From Rhyzopertha dominica (taxonomy: Eukaryota > Arthropoda > Insecta > Coleoptera > Bostrichidae), in contig QCXZ01000003.1 of assembly GCA_025024175.1 (NCBI GenBank), positions 40,200,257-40,264,256 of the forward strand: 64,000 bases of DNA, in the 5' to 3' direction. A program made the translations under genes and the position numbers. The notes below the pieces were generated by a model. The model was not told the DNA's origin. It made no database searches and saw only the letters and a list, made by a program, of their open reading frames with translations. How positions within the stretch are numbered: position 1 is the stretch's first letter; each line of letters opens with the position of its first letter. Shown here piece by piece: positions 1 through 11,630 of the stretch.

Positions 1-1296
1 GTTCTTCCACATGTACCTGTATACTGTATTCAACAAAGTTCTCAAGTATTATATTTATTTAGTTAATAATCTCTACAATATGAATGTTTTACTGTTATAA
101 TGGGATCGATTTTGAAGTCTAATGAGACCTCATCCGCAAGCCACTTGTTATAATTTAATAAAATATACCTACACATACATAATATAACCATTAATACAAC
201 TTAAAAATAATTATTCCTGTCATTAACTTTCTTTTTAGCAATATGCTGGACACGTTTCGAAAATGTCATTAATTAATAACTTAGGTAAAAGATTAGTAGT
301 GTGTGTGTTTAAAGTTGTCTTATTGAGATATTTCCAATAAGTTTCATGATTGCCTGAAGATAAAAAATTTTAACAGTGGTATTAAATTAAAAATTGTGTT
401 CTGTGTATCTAAAAGATATTTCACAGATAATGATTAATTTTGTGCCATTCGCCAAGACCTGAGATCATCATTTATTCTCGTTTTACATTTCTGTATGTTT
501 CCAAAGTTACAGTATTCGCATCTTAATTTGAATATTCAATTTTTGTCTGGCATCTGAACTATATTATCTTTATTATTTAAAAGAATTTTGCCTAATGTTA
601 TTTATTTTTGTTACCTAGGAAATGCAAAAGAATTTTTTATTTGACTGTAAATTAATTTTTATATACATTTATTACGTAGTATTATTTAATAAATTACCAA
701 TTTGTTCTATTACATGTAATAATAATTCTTGATTACATTTAGTTTTATGTTAAGGTAGTTATATGAGTTTATTTAAATTATTAGACAAAATAGCTGAAGT
801 ATATTGCATTGGTTGCAGTGCGTAATAGTTGCATACTGCGCTGAAATATTTAACATTGTATGTTTCACAATATATATTTAGAAAATATCAGTATTAATAA
901 ACTTCGATTTGATGTATTACAAATTTCTGTATCGAGGGCCCTAGAGATTTCGCAGTAATGACTAATTTATGATCATGCAGTTTGAGAAAATTAATTTTAA
1001 TATTAAAAAGTAAATTAATTAGTGTTAGAAATAGCCATTTTAGTAGTGGAGCGTGAAGCACAACAGTCCGAAATATGGCTAGGCATCAGCAAAAAAAATG
1101 AAAACCACTATAATACTGATCCTGTAGACGCGCCACAGATTTTCGTCCACATGCCAAAACCGGCCGGTGCAGCGCTATGATTTTACGGCGAGAAGTATTC
1201 CCCTGACTTCATTACACCCCTACTGTTGTATATTGGTGGGGACGCTCAGCGTCTTGAAACGCGAATTCACGGCAACGCGCGGTCTTCGTATCCCTC
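1..1296. other. AT-rich stretch, no gene recognised
   Basis: It is very AT-rich to about 1040 and somewhat GC-richer at 1040-1296. Only short random open frames occur. Nothing here resembles a Ddr kinase exon or a known element. Confidence 0.5.
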
Positions 1297-1300
1297 TTAA

Positions 1301-3195
1301 GGCTAGGTTAAAGGAATTTCTCTTATGGGGTTTCCAATGTAAAGTATTGAATAAATAACTAAGTTATTTGAAGAGATATTAATTTTATTCAAAAACCAGT
1401 GTAATCTGACAATTATTATCTACAAAATGGCCGAATCAAAAATTTTAAAAACTTACGGCAAAAATAATTACGATTTGTTTAAGAACGCGAAATGCTCAAA
1501 AACGTAAAAATGACTTATTTGAAAATTTTTTTCGGCCGAATGATAGATTTTTGTCTTCTGAGTATGATGTTGTTTTTAGTTTTTTGATAGCGTTAATAAT
1601 AATGAAAATATCTGTTCAATACTTTTGCTAAACTTTTCGGCCCAACCAAGTGTTGATTTACAACATACCAATTGACGGCACTTGAGTAAACAGCCATTGC
1701 AGTTTATGGCGGGAGGGTAACCTCAGGTATGGATGGTAGAAAAACGCAGGTACTGGGGATGACGAAACGATTCTTCGAACTACTGCTTTTATATTTATGC
1801 ACTATTATTTGTCCATGCCGAAAGTTATTTAGATAAGGAGTTAAGTTCTGCTCTGCAACTTTATGTCGTTGGGACACATAGAAAGCATACAGGGCGTGTA
1901 TCCCAAAAGTTCATATTTACAAAGTCTATTAAAATCAATACGACACTAATTGCGCTATGCATATATGAACTACATATGAATATGTTAACATAATTTGATG
2001 ATAACTATTAAAAATCAATTTGCCAATTTTGCGAAAGCACCTAGGACCAAAATAGATATGACGAAACTGTATATTGGCAGGTAAAGGGTTGATGATCGCT
2101 TCAATACGACTGAAAGTCTGAGTTGCTGGAATTTCTAATCCGGAATTCCAACTAAACATCAGTTTTGCGAAAGGCAAGTATAATCGGTTTTTGGGACCAG
2201 AATATGTATTATTGAAGACAATCTGCATTAAACTGTTTGTACCTCTAAACCTGAAAACTTTTTCCACTGACTCGTGGCAACCGCCCCCATACAATGAAAG
2301 AGGGGGTTCACTAATATAAAGCCTCAGAATTTTTCAAACCTACCATTTATGCTGTTTGAGATTTTGTGTGACTGTGTGACTTTAGTGTTACGTTATCTGA
2401 AAGAACATTAGTAAAGATGGCAAGACGAAAAGGTGATGGAAGAACTTTGTCTTCAAAAAAAAAGAAACAGGGGAAATATTGGTTCTCTTATCAAACACCG
2501 TCAAGTAAGTATTTTCTAAAAATCCGTTTAGTAGTTTATAGTTATATATAGTTAAAAAAGATCATTTTTGGAGTGAAAAAATGCTTCCAAAACTTCAAAG
2601 ATTTTATTTCCGTTCTCTTTTGCCAGAACTAGTTGATCCACGTCACACGAGAAACATGCCGATTCGGGAGGATAGATAGACGACGCTTTGTGTAAAAAGT
2701 AGACCATCTACACCATGTTTGTTCATATTTTTTTAATACACACATTTATAATTTTGTGTAAAGATAATTTTATGTACAGATTGTGAACATTAGCTATATG
2801 CTTATGATGTTTGGTAAATATACGTATTTTTTTCTTGAACGTTTATTATATTTTTTATTATTAAAAAAATATTTTTAAAGTATTTTTTTTCATGAGGTGT
2901 TGGCATTTTTAATAATAAATTTGAAAGCAATATCGAAATAAAAAAACCATTTGTTTAAAACTTTATTAGTAATATCACTGATATGTCTGAAAAGCGAACA
3001 TCCGATTCTCAGTGGTAAGTAAATATCTTTGAAACGACAGGCATCAGATAGACCTACAAAATGTTGTAAATCAAAAATACTCTTTGTTGTGGCATCAGCA
3101 TAACCAGCAGCGCAATAAACGCCCCAGGCCGACCGGGCTGACAGCTTTATGGTCAACATCCTAAAATTGAGTACGGTTGTCCCTTTAACCTAGCC
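1301..3195. mobile_element. TTAA-flanked terminal-inverted-repeat element (piggyBac-like, non-autonomous)
   Basis: The ends are inverted: GGCTAGGTTAAAGG on the left and CCTTTAACCTAGCC on the right. Each is directly flanked by TTAA (1297-1300 and 3196-3199), the target duplication used by piggyBac transposases. The element is 1895 bp. Open frames inside (for example 1935-2294 minus, 2890-3159 minus) show no transposase motif, so it is probably non-autonomous. The terminal bases are not the classic CCC of piggyBac, so the superfamily is inferred from TTAA only. The Penelope-like copy starts 7 bp after its right end. Confidence 0.65.
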
Positions 3196-3700
3196 TTAAG
3201 GAGTTGTAACCTTCAAAAATTAGTAGCATGTTCAATAGACATCTAAGACGAAAACATATTCTCTGTAGTTGTCTATTTGCATAGGCAGCTTATTTTACAA
3301 TATTTTTGCTTAGTTATAGAGTTTTATAAAACAACATAATGTTACGAGTCCCTACATTACATGAAAACTAGAACAAGAGACAACGGCATACATTAATTTA
3401 TTTTTATGCAAGTATTTGATAATTAGCCCCGCAGATAATATATCTTAGCTCTTAGTTGATAGTAACGAAATACCCAGTTCTGATAGGCAGACTCCTGTAG
3501 ATGAACTCAATATCCATAAAAAAGTTACGCACAATAAACATAAACAACCCCCAATGTTTGATTGCGTGTTTGAAAAGGTTTTTTCTTTACATCTTATTCC
3601 CTCAATACGTAAAAATAGATACGCAATTATTGTTGATTGCAAAAACCTGTAGGTTGTGTATAATGACTAAACAATGCGAGTCAGAGGAGGGTAGTAGGTA

Positions 3701-3973
3701 CAGTGGCCTTCATAAGTAATGTCGTACGGGACGGTGGCGAAAATAACGATGCGCCCATTTCGCTGCAACCCGATATTCAGTTGCGGACGACGTAGATGTC
3801 GCAAAAGAAGAGATACATACTGCTCCTTTCTTTAATCCTCAAGTGGTATACTCAAACAAGTTTAAGACTGTATTGGAGAAGAAGCACGACTGCCTACTTG
3901 AATGTAAAGAGTAGACTAAACGGGCTTAGCAGTTATTAAAGCACAAGTTCACTCTTTATATTCTGGTGAAGGA
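3701..3973 (+). repeat. Left terminal inverted repeat of the YqaJ transposon
   Basis: It matches the reverse complement of 8187-8469 over its whole length. It lacks the ~20-bp AT-rich insertion seen in the right arm near 8283-8305. Confidence 0.88.
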
Positions 3974-5879
3974 AGCACATTTAGTTTACCCTTTACATGC
4001 AATATTAAGTACTAAAGGAAAAATTTTTGATGTGGCCAGAAAACAACAGTTTTTAATAAAAATCATATTTTCTGTTCTACCATTCCACCTCCTAAAAATT
4101 TTTAAAATCAGCAGGTTATGTTCATGTGATATCTGTGTTCTTTATAAAATAATACATTAATAAAATTGTAGTAAATTCATTTAGTACAGAACAGTACATG
4201 TTGCAACCATATATGTAGATGATTTCTCGCATTAAAAAATATTTAGCTTACAGTGTTCATTGCTTTGATAATTTCTATTTTTTTCAACAAAATCCATTTA
4301 ATTTAACTTAATCTAGGGTCTAACTACTAATAAATTAACTGCAATATTTTTATAAGAACTATATAACTTACGTATTTGTTAATTTTACGGCAAATATTAG
4401 ATATATAGACAAACTGCAATAACACTTCATCAAATTCATTTTCAATGTAAATTGGTTTTTGTTTATAAATACAAGTATACCTCAAAAAAAAACATTGTCT
4501 ACCAACTTAGACTCTAGGTAAAAGATGTGAAAATAATCTAATTTACGCGCAACTTCTAAGCAAAATGTTTCCATAGATTTTGGACGTATTATTCAGCATT
4601 CGCGTATCGTCCACAAAAAACCCTCATCATTATTTCATTGCCTCTCTAAATAATGATAATGAGTAACTTATTTCTTTTTATAATTATATAATATAATTTT
4701 TACTTAAGAAATAATATTGTGTAAGTGTAGATAATTTTTTCTTACATTAAAGAAAAAACGTTTATAACTGAAGATAGAGAGGAAAATTTACAATTTTGGA
4801 GTAACGTGGTTTACTGTTAGCTCGACGAATGCAGTAAATATTAATATTTATCAAACATGCAATTAAATTTACAGTTAAACAATTTTATTATGGGAGATGC
4901 AACATAAACGCCCACCACTATATCTCTCTCGTTCAAAACAATTGTTTGAATCTAAATCTACGTTAATATAATCCTACAAAATGGCTAGGAAAAAAACCCG
5001 ATTTTTAGCAGTAAGACGGAAAAAAGAATTCTTGTCCCCGCTGTTTTGTAGTGTATATCTTACTTTACCAATATTTTAAAACAAGAAGAAAAAATATTGA
5101 CAAATAAGAAACTTATAATGACACAATGATTTCTGCTTTTTGGATACAAAGCAAAACAATCTAAGATTTACAACCCTGTTCGGTATTATTTATGGCTTCC
5201 AAATTAGCAATCCCAAGTAAACAACCGAAAGTGCAAATGCAAATGTAGGTGTTGGCCTTCTTCTTTGGTTCAGTCTCGGTATTTTTACTTTCACGGTACA
5301 GAAATTACTTGATTGTTGGTTGATTTGGAATGAATGCAGATACCTACGTTCATATTCCAGGTGGCTGGTTAGTTACTCCTTGCCCTTTGCGTCAAGTGGT
5401 GTTTGGAATTTTTATATCTCGATTCGTGGTTTATTGTTTATAAATTCAATTTTTTAGCTATTCTAAGAAGTTAAATATAAAATATAGTGCTTATTACAGG
5501 TATTAATTGTTATTTGTTAAGTGCTGAAATATTGGCAGTCTAATAGTAATACTAATGCGGAGATAAGAAAATTAAGGAGCAGAAAAAGAAATAAGAATTG
5601 TAATGGAATTTAAGAAATTACTGGACTCAAAAAACGAAATACTAAAATTTAAACCTTAAAAATATAAACATTTAAAATGAATTCTGTAGGACGAAACAAG
5701 TATAAATAATAATTGGGGTAACATCAATGTCGCATCAAAAATGAATGCCGGTAGAGCAGATTTTATGCAGGACAGCTCATCTAGTCATAATTTGATGCTA
5801 AATATCTACAGGTATTTTAGAAATGTTTAGTAATAGATAATGTTTTTTGCGATTATTGAAGTAGATCTGATGGGTGGAA

Positions 5880-6980
5880 ACAGGATTGTTGACTTTCAAT
5901 ATATATTTGCTCAATTAGAAGAAATTTGTGCCTATGGCAAAAACCTAGCGATATGTTTATAGCAAACACCGCAATAAGTTTTTTGATTGACGCCGCCATC
6001 AATATTGTTGAAGAATTTAATTTTATTGTCGCAAAATTTATTGGCGGGTAAACAAATTAATTATGCTTTGAAAAATTCGTATGAAGCAAGATGTGCTGCA
6101 GCTGTGATATCTCACAGTACCAAAATACTTCATAGTAATTCGCAATAATATGCTAGTTATGGAAAAGTAGAGGTTAGACGACTATATTTATTAAAAAAGA
6201 CAAAATCGGACAAGAAGAAATCAGTGACAAATGTATTTGCGAAGTAATTTACAAAAGAGTGATGGAAATTATTATGGTGAAAATTGTCATCGCCCGAGCA
6301 TGAATGAGGGAATATATAAAGAAGTTAATGATTTATGGACAAATTGGTGAAAACAGATGAAGAAAACACCAGAGATCAAAATGTAACGGGGGAAAACTCC
6401 AGAAGCAAAAACTACATATACCTACTGCAAGCATTATAAATATCAATTATTGTGATACCAAATCTATGAATATTGCATCCCTACAAGATGGAAAAAGATA
6501 TGAAGATGTGGCCAGAGAATAAGTGGAGAGAGTTGCAAAGATTAACCGATGTGGGCTGTTCATTGACAAAACATTTTATTTATGAGCTTCTCCGGATGAA
6601 GTGATAGATGACGCTGTCGAAATAAATTTTATATTTACAGCATATAAATTAAATATTAGCCTATCAGAATAAATATTAAAAAAAAAATTTTGGGCCATAA
6701 GTAGGAGAGGGTTTCAATAAACAAAAATCACGATTTGGTATTACCTAATTCAGGGTCAGCTAGACTTCCAAATAAAAAAAAACATGCACACTGGGAGCGT
6801 AGAGTACATAAAAAGGAACTACGATTTTTGGTTACAAAAAGGATGTTGGACATTTTCAGAAAATGTTTACTTTCTGAAATTATTGATCCCAGGTTATGTC
6901 GGCCAATATGGCCCTTAGGGCATAATATGAAAATATTAAATATTTTAAGATTGATATTGAGTTTGACGGGACTTGGCATA
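5880..6980 (+). pseudogene. Decayed YqaJ-like nuclease domain gene inside the transposon
   Basis: It is read on the plus strand with stops and frameshifts. Recognisable segments in order are GGKQINYALKNSYEARCAAA and VISHSTK (about 6045-6130), then YEDVARE, RCGLFIDKTFYL and ASPDEVIDDAVEI (about 6490-6640), then FQIKK and YDFWLQK further down. The combination of a GLFID...(G)ASPD(G/E) stretch followed by VEI is the signature of YqaJ-type recombinase/exonuclease domains (PD-(D/E)xK fold). Here the Lys expected after VEI reads as Asn (VEIN), consistent with inactivity or error. Arthropod genomes hold many multi-copy proteins of this type. That a TIR transposon carries one is read from position; its role in transposition is unknown. 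Confidence 0.62.
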
Positions 6981-8139
6981 GACAGTTTTTGTGGCCATTT
7001 GTCAACAGGGGCGTGGGAATATCGGCAAAGACTTGACTTCGGCTAAATCAAATTAATGTTTTTCATATCGGGCACAGACGGATCCGAATGATTTGAAATC
7101 TGTGTGCCGTCAAGTCCCTGTTGGCGATTTTGATACGAAAAACATTAGCTAATATTAATCGTGTTAGATTAGTGACAGCAATTTTCCGTTCTATATTGTC
7201 CGTGTATATAATGTAATGTGATTCTGCAAAAGTACCTCTACAATTTTTTAAATGCAAAAATGTTGGCAAACACTTATTTTGTTGTGTGTAGATCGTGGCA
7301 TAGTCCTGGTTTCATTTCTTTTCTAAATTATTTGTAATCGTCGCCGGAGATACCGATACCATTTACCTGAAATGCTTGGCCGCGTAGGCTGCTGTTTGGA
7401 TTACATGGTGGGATTTTTGCACTGGTGGTGGAGTGCGGCCTGTCGTCATAAACCCATAAATCGACCCTCATTTGCATGCGGTTACTTTGTTTTGAAGTTT
7501 TACTCACTTCAGGTTCGGGAGAAACTGGCAGGCGAACAAAATTCTGTACATTTCAACACTGTTGATAATGAACGCTCTTAATAAGAAAACAAGAAATAAG
7601 TTGCTCGTCATTATAATTTAGAGATGTAATAAGATAAGGATTGAGTGAGACGCAAAAGCTGAATAATCAATCTAAAGATTGATGGAAAGCTGAATATACA
7701 TTAGTTATTTTTCACATCGTTTATTAATAATAGTATTAGTAGCAAGGTTGATAAGCAATGCTTTTTGTTATAGTTATAAGTAAAGACTAATTATACCTAA
7801 ACTATATAGCTTTTATTAAAAATATTGTAGTTATTTCGTTAGTAGTTAAAAGCTAAAGTATATTTAAATTAAATAGGTTTTTGTTAAAAACATAGAAATT
7901 AGCAAAGCAATAAACATTAAAAATTAAATAATTTTAATAAAAGAAATCATATATGTGGTTGCAACAAGCATTGCTTTTTTACAAAGAGGACAGATACCAT
8001 AAAAGTAGTTCTTACAAATGGAAAATTTTACGCCTTTTATTAAAATTTTGTTTCTCCTTTCTTTCTGATTACATTAAAAATTGTATGCATGTAAGGATAA
8101 ACTAAGCGGGCTTAGCAATCAATAAAGCATAAGTTGTTA

Positions 8140-8190
8140 AACACACTAGTCTTAAGCTTTCGGAATTTATTTCTATTCCTTCATCAGGAT
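8140..8190 (-). ncRNA. Hammerhead-like motif in the subterminal region of the transposon (weak)
   Basis: On the minus strand CTGATGA (8181-8187) is followed by a GGAAT/ATTCC stem and GAAA (8158-8161). These are the conserved CUGAUGA and GAAA core parts with a good stem II. The U before a cleavage site and a proper stem III/stem I are not evident, so it may be a fossil or a coincidence. Confidence 0.3.
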
Positions 8191-8469
8191 TTAAAGAGTT
8201 AACTTGTGCTTTAATAACTGCTAAGCCCGCTTAGTCTACTCTTTACATTCAAATAGACAGTCGTGCTTTCTCTCCAATACAGTTTTAATATTGCATTAAA
8301 TACTAAAACTTGTTTGAGTATACCACTTGAGGATTAAAGAAAGGAGCAGCATGTATCGTCTTCTTTTGCGACATCTACGTCGTCGCGAACTGAATATCGG
8401 GTTGCAGCGAAATGGGCGCATCGTTATTTTCGCCACCGTCCCGTACGACATTACTTATGAAGGCCACTG
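8187..8469 (-). repeat. Right terminal inverted repeat of the YqaJ transposon
   Basis: It is the inverted counterpart of 3701-3973. Just inside it (8101-8140) lies a third, partial arm-like copy, ACTAAGCGGGCTTAGCAATC, inverted relative to 8199-8238. The transposon end can therefore fold back locally. Confidence 0.85.
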
Positions 8470-10006
8470 TACATGGTTATAATTTCATTATTTATTTTCG
8501 TCAGGGACTGGTTTTGACCTTAAGCCAAATCAGCTGATTCTACAATTATAAAAATCTGTAATAGTTGCATAATATTTGTGATAAAAAACTTAATAACCGG
8601 CAAGACATGAGGTTTATTAAACATGCCTAAAACTTAACCTAACCCCAAAATTTGGTGGGCTAAATTAGGAAAATTTTTTAAACAAGGAACTCCGCATACA
8701 TTATGCCAAGCTGAATAACAGCTTAGTTTGGGCATGTACGAAAAGAACAGGAGAATCAATAATATTACTTCACTAAGGAAATAACAAAAAAAGAATGCAT
8801 ATAATTTTCATCAAAGGATTATAAATCTATCTAGCCTAACATTGTCAACCAAAGGATTAGAGTAACTGAATAAAGGTCCCAAAATTCGCTTTTCAAACTA
8901 AAGAAGACATTCTTATTAACACAGCCATAAAAGTGGACAGCGTTTTGTACAAGCAGAAATCACATGAATTAACATGTCTGGTTAGAAACGAATGCATTTT
9001 GCGTTTTAAAGAAGTTCCAGAATCAAAAAGAGGTATGAAAATCTCCAATAAAAAGAAAAAAGGGTGTTGTTTTTGTCAAATCAGGTAAAGGAAACATCAA
9101 AGTGATAATTGGCAAACCAGAACATGTACAAAAAAGGAAGCTTTTCGGGACGAGCAAGGCATAAGCAAAATGAAGAAAAATCCAGTCCAGGCTTATGCAT
9201 AAAAGACCAAAGCGCATAATAAAACGTTGTGAACCTACTCTACAATACTTTACACCTAACATGAACAATGAACACAACCATACTATACGGATTTCCAAAA
9301 AATACACAAGATGGGGGTCTCTTTCAGACCTGACATTAGTTTCTATGAAGCCTCTACGAAAATAATAGCCAAATGGTTATGCAAATTCATCAAAAACGCC
9401 ACAAATTTTAAAAAAGAAAAAATGTAATAGAGCCTTTCACACGAGTGAAACACATTGGTTTTTCTACGACCTCTTGTTAAATATAGTTATAAAAAAGAAT
9501 AGTTATAAAGCCTATATTAAACAAATACTTTTGTGAAAAAGTATTATTCCTCTTGTGCTTCTTGCATGAATTTGTGAATACTTTACAGGTCAATTACCAA
9601 TCATTAGTGAAATTTTGCGAACTATCTACTTTTAGTTGTTATAAGTCACCGTTTATTTGTAATTTGTGTCAAAGTTTAATAAATGAATGTTCCTTTTCAC
9701 ATAGATATGTCACATTTCACACAAATCTGTCACTTTTCACACAGAAATATAACTTATAATTGGTGCATAAAATCTTACTTTTAATAGTGGTCGTAGAACT
9801 CATGTTTAATGTAAACATATACCAACAAAAAGGCGGGTAACGAATGGACTCCCCTATAAGACCTTTATTGGTTCAAATTTTCTTGGACCATCTAGAAACA
9901 CAATTCATAAATATAAACTGCTATAACAACATAAAACTAAGCGCGTAGTTCCAGTTCCTAACGTAATATTCTGACAGATAAAATTNTGTTCACTCNTCTT
10001 CTGTTT

Positions 10007-10106
10007 NNNNNNNNNNNNNNNNNNNNNNNNNNNNNNNNNNNNNNNNNNNNNNNNNNNNNNNNNNNNNNNNNNNNNNNNNNNNNNNNNNNNNNNNNNNNNN
10101 NNNNNN
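10007..10106. other. Assembly gap, 100 N
   Basis: A run of exactly 100 N separates Penelope copy A on the left from an unrelated gypsy gag fragment on the right, so it is a scaffold join of unknown size. Confidence 0.99.
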
Positions 10107-10710
10107 ATTCTCCGAAATGTAATTCCAAAACAGCAGAAATCTGCAGGTATAACGTGCGAAACAAATCCAGCGTTGGTTCATGCAGAGCAATCACCAAAGC
10201 CGTAGCTTTCTCAANATCATTNANGTTGTTTACCTTACCAGCCGCCTTAAACTGCATATTGTAGGTCCCACACGACGTTTGTCCATCATACGGCGGTGGT
10301 TCTAGTTGCTGCCGAGAACGAGTCTGTGGATTTTCATATTTTCCACCTTTTCGAGACGATCGGTTCATCCTCTGATCTCATCCGCTCTTCCTTCAACATG
10401 ATCGACTTCTTCTGCAACATGATTCCCTTTCTGTTTGACATGATTTACTTTCTGTTCAATCATATTCGGATTCGTTTTAATTTCGTCTATTTCTTTTTTC
10501 AGTTGCTCTTGAACGGCAACTATTATATATTTCTTGATTTCCCTTTTTTCTAAGTCTGTCTTCATTTGTTTTTACGCTGTACTCACTCCTCTTGGTCTGT
10601 TCGTACTTCGTCTTTAGGCGCTTTCAGTTACATTTTCATCTGTTGCATGAGCTGCATTAGCTGTTTGAAACTGCGCTTCCATCCGTGGTAGGTTCAGCGA
10701 TTCAGCTGTA
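10107..10710 (-). pseudogene. Ty3/gypsy gag fragment
   Basis: The minus strand reads a charged coiled-coil-like N-terminal part (KKEIDEIKTNPNMIEQKVNH), followed after a frame change by LEPPPYDGQTSCGTYNMQFK and then EKATALVIALHEPTLDLF. The (L)xPPxYDGxTSWxxYxxQFE and EKAxxLxxALRGxAL patterns are typical of gag of one group of arthropod Ty3/gypsy elements. The fragment is truncated by the N gap and has two N-containing positions. The N-terminal part starts near 10700. No CCHC knuckle or protease is left. Confidence 0.72.
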
Positions 10711-10711
10711 A

Positions 10712-11240
10712 ATGCGCCGGAATGGCGTATCAGCAGCGTTACATGTTACTTTATTGATGTGTTCTGCTTTGACCGCGAATCTAAATAGGGCTTTGGTGGC
10801 GTATTGGTAGCACATTTGGCTACTACTATACTTTTTCAATAAAATATGGGCCTTCTAACTCGATAACTCTTTAATACTCATTATAAGCTCTCTCAGGCGG
10901 TAATTGTAATTGAAAGATACTGAGCCACGTGGGATGCGCCGGATGGCGTTTCGCAGTGTTTCATGTAGTTAACTTTGATGTATGTAGGTACCTACTTATA
11001 TGTATGCTGCCTTGACTTTGAATCACCATAAGGAATTGATGGTGGAGTGGTAGCACATTTGACGAGCAATCAATAGGAGCCGCGTTCAATTCCGCTCTGT
11101 AGCACGAAAGTACTGAGTGAAGAGCGATTCAGACGCAAGTGCGCCGGATGACGTTTAGCGCAGCGTTACATGCTTTTAACTTTGATGTATATATGTGCTT
11201 CTTTGACTCGCAATCAAAAGGTCTCTGTTTTAGTTCCTAG
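10712..11240 (+). repeat. Three tandem ~200-bp units with tRNA-like promoter boxes
   Basis: Units begin near 10712, 10934 and 11140 with the shared start TGCGCCGGATGGCGTTT and a common TTAACTTTGATGTAT block. In unit 2 the block GGTGGAGTGGTAGCACATTT followed by GCGTTCAATTCCGC looks like RNA polymerase III A and B boxes, which suggests a tRNA-derived SINE. A weaker version occurs in unit 1. The array directly adjoins the gypsy gag fragment and could instead be that element's 5' leader. Confidence 0.5.
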
Positions 11241-11344
11241 TGAATAGCTGGCAATACTTTTCTCAATAACATATATTCGCCTACTAATACGGATAGCTTC
11301 CGGAATACCTCATATGTAAAGGTATTGTTTGTAAAAACACTCAC

Positions 11345-11483
11345 CTCTCCAGCATGCAGGAGCCTAAACGTTCCAAGGTTTTAGCAGTATCTTTGGCAAC
11401 CGGTACCAATTCAACTTTCCTTGCAAATTGTACGGAACTCCCATACTGGGAGCAATATTCCAGCATATTACTGGTGGAGGTAC
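11345..11483 (-). CDS. Ddr: Ddr exon 9: juxtamembrane end and start of kinase N-lobe, with indels
   Basis: The acceptor is TTCTTTCAG|GTACC. The exon reads VPPPVICWNIAPSMGVPY in phase with exon 8, then shifts frame near 11420 and continues as VELVPVAKDTAKTLERLGS. A further one-base shift at the end would be needed to reach the donor GAGAG|GTGAGT in frame. The LERLGS stretch is where the glycine-rich loop of a kinase begins. Two extra T bases near 11410-11425 and one missing base near 11353 would make it continuous. These are homopolymer or repeat-type errors, so sequencing noise is the simplest explanation. No later kinase exon was found in the remaining 11.3 kb. Confidence 0.75.
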
Positions 11484-11630
11484 CTGAAAGAATAAAATGT
11501 ATTTTTTATATAAACACAATATCAGAGCGCACGGAAAAATTATTGCATTGATTTACACCATACACTTGGTTGTGATCTGGTTTATAGTTAAATATATTCA
11601 GCCCTCGTTTTAAGTTAATTTAATTCTTAC

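Larger units (their letters stand above)
3701..8469 (+). mobile_element. 4.8 kb long-TIR DNA transposon with TA target duplication, carrying a YqaJ-like gene remnant
   Basis: The ends are CAGTGGCCTTCATAAGTAAT and its reverse complement, flanked by TA (3699-3700, 8470-8471). The undisturbed site is seen in the other repeat copy at 20747-20748, so the boundaries are exact. The inverted repeats are about 273 bp (left) and 283 bp (right); the right one has an extra ~20 bp. TA duplications with CAGT ends are typical of the Tc1/mariner superfamily, yet no DDE transposase was recognised. The interior holds a decayed plus-strand gene (5880-6980) with a YqaJ-type nuclease signature. It may be non-autonomous or have captured a gene. 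Confidence 0.85.
3203..10006 (+). mobile_element. Penelope-like element copy A, split by a DNA transposon and cut by an assembly gap
   Basis: The sequences 3203-3700 and 8470-10006 match 20251-20748 and 20747-22250 almost base for base (a few indels). Copy A is therefore one element interrupted by the transposon 3701-8469. The right part encodes a decayed Penelope-type reverse transcriptase: VVFVKSGK-like and PKIHKMGVSFRPDISF motifs, then a KIIAKWLCKFIKNAT stretch near 9260-9400. One extra A in a run shifts the frame at PKI. The 3' end, including any hammerhead, is lost in the N gap at 10007. Penelope-like elements encode an RT and often a GIY-YIG nuclease. Confidence 0.78.

Noticed and set aside
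1935..2294. A 119-codon minus frame inside the TTAA element
   Set aside because: It has no piggyBac transposase features and no match I can recognise.
9958..10368. A 136-codon minus-strand frame crossing the N gap
   Set aside because: The frame runs through 100 N, and the two sides belong to different elements. Only the gag part right of the gap is real.
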